The position numbers were made by a program, and so were the translations under genes. Shown here one piece after another: positions 5,985 to 9,281 of a stretch of 9,281 bases of DNA (position 1 is its first letter; every line of letters begins with the position of its first letter). Source of the DNA: Nitrospiraceae bacterium (GTDB taxonomy: Bacteria; Nitrospirota; UBA9217); assembly GCA_003454665.1 (NCBI GenBank), contig DMKB01000334.1, forward strand, positions 1 to 9,281, in the 5' to 3' direction. The notes below the pieces were generated by a model, which saw only the letters and a program-made list of their open reading frames with translations, was not told where the DNA came from and searched no databases.

Positions 5985-7391
5985 ATGATGGCTTTTGTAT
6001 TTCGCATCCGCTCGGTATTTTTGTCTCTTTGGAAGGTCTCGATCCTTGCAGGTGCGTTCATTTTCGTTCTTAACGGCTGCGGCGGAGGGGGGGACGACAC
6101 TCCACCGCCACCGGAAGGGTATAAGCTTACGGTGGCTGGCGGCACGCTGAATGACGGTACCGCTCCGAACGGCCTGGCAGTGTTGGTTACGCTCAGGGAC
6201 AGCGATGGACGCGGCCCCGGCGGTGTGGCGCCCTGGTCTATAACGATCACCGGTCCTGAGGGGGTAGAATTTCCGCCTATTTGGTACGATGACGGCTCGC
6301 CCGGCAGCTATATTGCCTGGATCTGGAATGGCGTTGTCCCGAAGCCAGGCACCTATACTGCCGAAGCGACGGATGGCAGCACGGTCCGTACGGTTTCCTT
6401 TACGATCGATGAGACGCTTATCATTGACCCTCCGGTCCTTGACCTCGGGGGGGGAACCGTCTCTTGGCCCGAGGTGGCCGGTGCAGGGTCCTATTACTAC
6501 CAGATTACGACAGTTACGACCAGCATAGTCACTGATGACGGTTATCTTGATGCAAGCACACTTTCCTTCGATTTGCCCGCACTGCCGGATGGCAGTTACG
6601 AAATTAATGTATATGCCCACACCAAGAACCGATTCGCCCTGATGAACGACCCTACGCCCTCACCGCTGTTGCCGTCCCAGGAGAACATTTCCGTGGCTTC
6701 GCTGCCTCTGACGGTGACTGGCAGCAGCTACAACTATTCCCTGAACGCTCGGGGCGGTGTGATGTCCTACTCTGACAATGCAGGGGGGTACGAATATGGT
6801 CTGGTGATCTGGACCTCGATCCTTCCCGGCGAAGGTGTTACGCCACCGGACCTGGACTGGACGATTACCGTTACCGGGCCGGGGATCACATCCTGGCAGT
6901 ACACTTATCCTGGCTCAACAGGCCTCTTTTCACACTATCTCAATTGGGACTTTTTCACCACACCGGCAGCAGGGGTCTATACGGTGACAGCTACCTCTCC
7001 GGCCCCAGTGGAGACACTGACCGACAGCTTCACCATCGCGAACGTGACTGCCCAGCTTCCGATTACTGCGAACCTCCAGGTCACGCCTACCGCGGGCGGC
7101 GGCGCGGAAGCAAGCTGGGACCCGGTGCCGGGCGCGGCATCGTATTATGTGAATCTCTGGTATGACAATCTAGTTTCAGGAGAGTATGAGCAAATTGCCG
7201 GTGGATGGGTAACGACGCCGGCGGCAGTCATCACCGCCAGTACGATGACGCCGGGAGAGGTTTATGATCTATACGTGACGGCGTCGACCATGGACATGAC
7301 GGACATGCTGGCCTCACCTCCGCCCGTTCCGGGCACGCAGGTCGACATGTCGGACAATGTTTACGACGAAGCGAGATTCGTCGCGCAGTGA
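5985..7391 (+). CDS. Lipoprotein with two alternating Ig-like/FN3-like domain pairs
   Basis: 468-residue exported lipoprotein of unknown function. The N-terminus is a basic and hydrophobic signal ending in a lipobox, LNGC, with lipidated C32, followed by Gly/Asp/Pro-rich linker (GGGGDD, then four prolines). Four beta-rich units follow in an A-B-A-B order. Unit A spans about 46-144 and 242-355, with the shared motif W(S/T)IT(I/V)TGP around W84 and W292 and a shared PG(T/V)YT-type strand. Unit B spans about 145-239 and 358-450 and resembles fibronectin type III, with W161 and W378 in (V/A)SW-x-x-V-x-G-x-x-SYY. No catalytic motif is seen, so a binding or structural envelope role is most likely. 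AGGGGGAAG precedes two adjacent ATGs at 5985 and 5988; either could be used. Tracts of seven, eight and six G occur inside the gene. Confidence 0.85.
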   Translation: MMAFVFRIRSVFLSLWKVSILAGAFIFVLNGCGGGGDDTPPPPEGYKLTVAGGTLNDGTAPNGLAVLVTLRDSDGRGPGGVAPWSITITGPEGVEFPPIWYDDGSPGSYIAWIWNGVVPKPGTYTAEATDGSTVRTVSFTIDETLIIDPPVLDLGGGTVSWPEVAGAGSYYYQITTVTTSIVTDDGYLDASTLSFDLPALPDGSYEINVYAHTKNRFALMNDPTPSPLLPSQENISVASLPLTVTGSSYNYSLNARGGVMSYSDNAGGYEYGLVIWTSILPGEGVTPPDLDWTITVTGPGITSWQYTYPGSTGLFSHYLNWDFFTTPAAGVYTVTATSPAPVETLTDSFTIANVTAQLPITANLQVTPTAGGGAEASWDPVPGAASYYVNLWYDNLVSGEYEQIAGGWVTTPAAVITASTMTPGEVYDLYVTASTMDMTDMLASPPPVPGTQVDMSDNVYDEARFVAQ

Positions 7392-7409
7392 CGCCAGTGG
7401 CCAGAGAGG

Positions 7410-7427
7410 CTTGCTGTTTTCAGCAGG
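7410..7427 (+). other. Hairpin after the first lipoprotein gene
   Basis: CTTGCTG (7410-7416) and CAGCAGG (7421-7427) form a 7-bp stem with one T-G pair around the loop TTTT, 18 nt after the stop codon. No T run follows directly; the nearest is seven T at 7451-7457. It may protect the 3' end or act as a weak terminator, but I would not call it a terminator on this evidence. Confidence 0.35.
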
Positions 7428-7527
7428 TTGAAGCAATGTGCTGACGTTCCTTTTTTTGGTGCCGATCGCGAGCAGTCGAAGTAAGACTGATTGAAAGAAG
7501 ACCATCCTCATACCGGAGGGACAACCA

Positions 7528-8007
7528 ATGACGACGAGACGTACGCGGCAGCTGACGGCGCTGATGAGCTTGTTTCTGCTCCTTTCCTGCGGCGGCGGGG
7601 GAGGTGGGGATGGTGGAGGAGGAGATACGGATACGCTGAGCTTTGCTGTTGCCGGGGGTGCTTCGGGTAGTTATACCGAGACCGGTTCGGTATCAGCCCC
7701 GGACGGATATGATCCGGATCTCACAGCCTATTATGACGCATCGGGATCCAATAAGACCTATATAAAAGTTTTCAAAGACTATAATGGATTCACGTGGGAT
7801 GAAATGTTCACGGTCGATATCAATGGAAATGCAGCAGGAACGGTCTATGCAATAGATTCATCGACGACGCTTTCTTATCAACCTGCATCTGGCAACGATC
7901 TCTACGCACTCTCTGGGAGCATTACGGTGATAACATACGGTGCCGTAAGTGGTCGCATTACAGGGAACTTTGACGTTATGGTCTGCGATACCCCGGTTCC
8001 GACGTGA
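7528..8007 (+). CDS. Short Gly-rich lipoprotein, possibly ended early by TGA
   Basis: 159-residue predicted lipoprotein of unknown function. A basic N-terminus and hydrophobic stretch end in the lipobox LLSC with C21, followed by a long Gly-rich linker (residues 22-33). The mature part is beta-strand-like, rich in Ser, Thr, Tyr, Gly and Asp, with a late segment (SGRITGNFDVMVCDTP) typical of small lipoproteins of this kind. GGAGGG at 7515-7520 fixes the ATG. After the TGA at 8005-8007 the same frame continues for 18 codons to a TAG at 8062-8064, and the extra residues (TSNMTGSFNITRDADI) resemble a further strand of the same pattern. The gene may therefore be a recently shortened allele, or the TGA a sequence error. 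It follows the larger lipoprotein by 136 nt and could share its transcript. Confidence 0.75.
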   Translation: MTTRRTRQLTALMSLFLLLSCGGGGGGDGGGGDTDTLSFAVAGGASGSYTETGSVSAPDGYDPDLTAYYDASGSNKTYIKVFKDYNGFTWDEMFTVDINGNAAGTVYAIDSSTTLSYQPASGNDLYALSGSITVITYGAVSGRITGNFDVMVCDTPVPT

Positions 8008-8117
8008 ACACCCACATCGAACATGACCGGGAGTTTCAATATTACGCGAGATGCGGATATATAGTCGTGATCAGTGGATTGCAGGTTCAGCCCCGATAGT
8101 AATCGCACAACGTATGC

Positions 8118-8741
8118 ATGTATAAACGTATGAAACGATGGACTGTACATACCGGATACCTGCTGTTCATGGTTGCCGTTCTCCTGGCGGCATCGCCCCT
8201 GTTTGCCGTGGAGTTCTCGGCGGACACGGTTATGACGAGCGGCAAGCGGACGCTGGAGAGCAAATTCTATTTTGCCGGCGACAAGTGGCGGATGGAAGAG
8301 CAGTTTCCCCAGGGCGCACGGATCACGATCTTCCGGCGGGAGAAGAAGAGCCTGATCCTCCTGTTCCCCGAGAAGAAGCGCTACATCATCCAGCCCCTGC
8401 CGGAGCCGGAATTCCAGATCATCGCCACGCGCAAACCCGGGGAGGAACTGGAGCGCATTGAGCTGGGACAGGAGAAGGTGTCGGGCCTCCTTACGACAAA
8501 GTACAGGGTTACGTACAAGGCGCGGGGCAGACTGATGAAGACCGTGGAGTGGTACTCGAAGGACCTCGACGTGGTAATAAAATCCGAATCCGGAAGCGGC
8601 AGATGGTCGCAGGAGATCAGGAACATCAAGAAGGGAAAACAGGACCAGTCCCTGTTTGAGATCCCTGGAGATTATCAGGCGCTTTCTTCAAAAGACATTG
8701 TAAAACCGAATAAACCATCAAAACGAACAAACGCGGAATAA
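8118..8741 (+). CDS. Secreted protein, LolA/DUF4412-like
   Basis: 207-residue exported protein. A signal peptide (about residues 1-30) has a basic start, a hydrophobic core and a probable cleavage at PLFA/VEF. The mature part alternates short strands and charged turns: a segment beginning FSADTV, then FYFAGDKWRME, a strand pair near KKRYIIQPLP, a V-E-W-Y-S-K-D strand, and a C-terminal LFEIPGDYQ. This order resembles the LolA/LolB-like fold and DUF4412 family, in which an incomplete beta-barrel binds lipid or hydrophobic ligand; I assign this only by general resemblance. The C-terminal 20 residues are basic and polar and look disordered. No good ribosome site is seen before the ATG at 8118 or the alternative at 8130 (MKRW), so the start is uncertain. 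Function is unknown; an envelope role is likely. Confidence 0.7.
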   Translation: MYKRMKRWTVHTGYLLFMVAVLLAASPLFAVEFSADTVMTSGKRTLESKFYFAGDKWRMEEQFPQGARITIFRREKKSLILLFPEKKRYIIQPLPEPEFQIIATRKPGEELERIELGQEKVSGLLTTKYRVTYKARGRLMKTVEWYSKDLDVVIKSESGSGRWSQEIRNIKKGKQDQSLFEIPGDYQALSSKDIVKPNKPSKRTNAE

Positions 8742-8833
8742 TTTTCTGAAATTGACTTGCTTTAAACGGTTTTCTTCATTTTTTGTTTGCAGTCAGGGCA
8801 GCACATCTTTTTTGCATTCAAGCAGGAGGCGTT

Positions 8834-9281
8834 ATGGCACGGTACAGAAAAGTTCGGTTTACGGTAGCTTCAATCTCGGCATGTATCATCATCCTCGTTG
8901 CGGCGGTGGTCGTGGGTGTTTCCCCGGCCCCTGATCCGGTCAAACTCACGCCGTCCCTGGTGCGGGTGGACACGTCGAGCCTGCCGCCCGATGAGGCTGC
9001 GGCGGAGCTCGAGGCCGTCTGGCGGTTATTCGACGGTGATACGACGTCTGCCTATGCGCCGCTGCAGACCGCCCAGGTAACGATCAGCCTTCCGGAAGAG
9101 AAGAGCATCAGCCGCATCCGGACCTTTGGCGCCTCCTCCTATCACGTCAACGTTTACCTGGACAATGCCGGGAATTGGGAGCCTGTACCCTCCCTCACCG
9201 GAATTGATCTCTCGACGCTCGGCTCCTCGTGGAACAGCCTGAAAGCCACTGATCCCTTTAACGCCACCCACCTGCTGCTGG
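8834..9281 (+). CDS. Exported protein with discoidin-like segment (3' partial)
   Basis: The frame stays open from the ATG at 8834 to the end of the window (149 complete codons), so the protein continues outside it. AGGAGG at 8824-8829 gives a strong if rather close ribosome site. The N-terminus (MARYRKVRF, then a hydrophobic stretch CIIILVAAVVVGV) is a signal peptide or membrane anchor. After a linker, residues around 65-120 contain WRLFDGDTTSAYAP, then QVTISLPEEKSISRIRTFG and YHVNVYLD. This order is characteristic of F5/8 type C (discoidin-like) carbohydrate-binding folds: a 'deficient' strand with the D-G-D turn, then the conserved hydrophobic core strands. Such domains often begin large secreted or surface proteins, but the rest of this one is not visible. 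It lies 92 nt after the previous gene with no clear terminator between, so cotranscription is possible. Confidence 0.8.
   Translation, partial: MARYRKVRFTVASISACIIILVAAVVVGVSPAPDPVKLTPSLVRVDTSSLPPDEAAAELEAVWRLFDGDTTSAYAPLQTAQVTISLPEEKSISRIRTFGASSYHVNVYLDNAGNWEPVPSLTGIDLSTLGSSWNSLKATDPFNATHLLL

Noticed and set aside
5867..6073. Small + strand open frame overlapping the start of the first lipoprotein gene
   Set aside because: It starts inside the nested hairpin, lacks a ribosome site and has no signal or domain; it runs in another frame into the lipoprotein coding region.
5910..6620. 236-codon open frame on the - strand over the start of the first lipoprotein gene
   Set aside because: Its product has no coherent domain or signal peptide and most of it mirrors the lipoprotein, which has a clear lipobox, ribosome site and beta-domain pattern on the + strand.
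8005..8060. Selenocysteine insertion at the TGA of the second lipoprotein
   Set aside because: Sulfate-reducing bacteria do use selenocysteine, but no convincing stem-loop with a suitable apical loop follows the TGA at the right distance, and the protein is not a redox enzyme. A nonsense change or sequence error is simpler.
8752..8780. Promoter TTGACT with TTCATT at 17 nt before the last gene
   Set aside because: The -35 is good but the -10 matches only three of six positions; too weak to call in a T-rich stretch.

Overview
The window carries the end of a dissimilatory sulfur-metabolism operon followed by a set of exported, probably surface, proteins. All supported genes are on the + strand. 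The first half is dsrM (5' end cut off by the window), dsrK, dsrJ, dsrO and dsrP in canonical order, with 2-nt gaps or ATGA overlaps and a strong intrinsic terminator after dsrP. These genes encode DsrMKJOP, the transmembrane complex that links the menaquinone pool and periplasmic redox chemistry to the cytoplasmic DsrK heterodisulfide-reductase-like subunit, whose expected partner is DsrC. Together with high GC in the coding regions, CGGGG-type lipoproteins and an Asp-containing ferredoxin, this points to a sulfate- or sulfite-reducing bacterium of the Desulfobacterota (former Deltaproteobacteria) or a relative such as Nitrospirota. The exact lineage cannot be fixed from the window.

Layout. 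1-785: partial dsrM. 788-4822: dsrKJOP. 4841-4874: terminator. 4875-5129: intergenic stretch with a good sigma70-type promoter and an upstream palindrome. 5130-5315: small ferredoxin, with its own terminator at 5347-5372. 5373-5984: about 610 nt of AT-rich non-coding DNA with two elaborate inverted-repeat structures and a recurring AAGTAT/ATACTT motif. 5985-7391: lipoprotein built of two alternating domain pairs. 7528-8007: short Gly-rich lipoprotein whose frame appears to continue 18 codons past a TGA. 8118-8741: secreted protein that looks LolA/DUF4412-like. 8834 to the end: start of an exported protein with a discoidin-like segment, cut off by the window.

How the genes work together. DsrM (haem b) with DsrK forms the quinone-side/cytoplasmic module. 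DsrJ (three haems c), DsrO (Fe-S, Tat-exported) and DsrP (NrfD-like membrane protein) form the periplasmic/quinone module. The ferredoxin is a separate transcription unit that could exchange low-potential electrons in the cytoplasm. The downstream genes have no evident tie to sulfur metabolism and look like accessory envelope functions.

Main points for a second look: a three-way-junction inverted repeat at 5594-5661; a nested hairpin at 5852-5892; complementary loss of exactly one cluster's ligands in DsrO; the in-frame TGA in the second lipoprotein; G8/G7/G6 tracts in the first lipoprotein. I did not find a CRISPR array, tRNA, rRNA, IS element or recognisable defence system.
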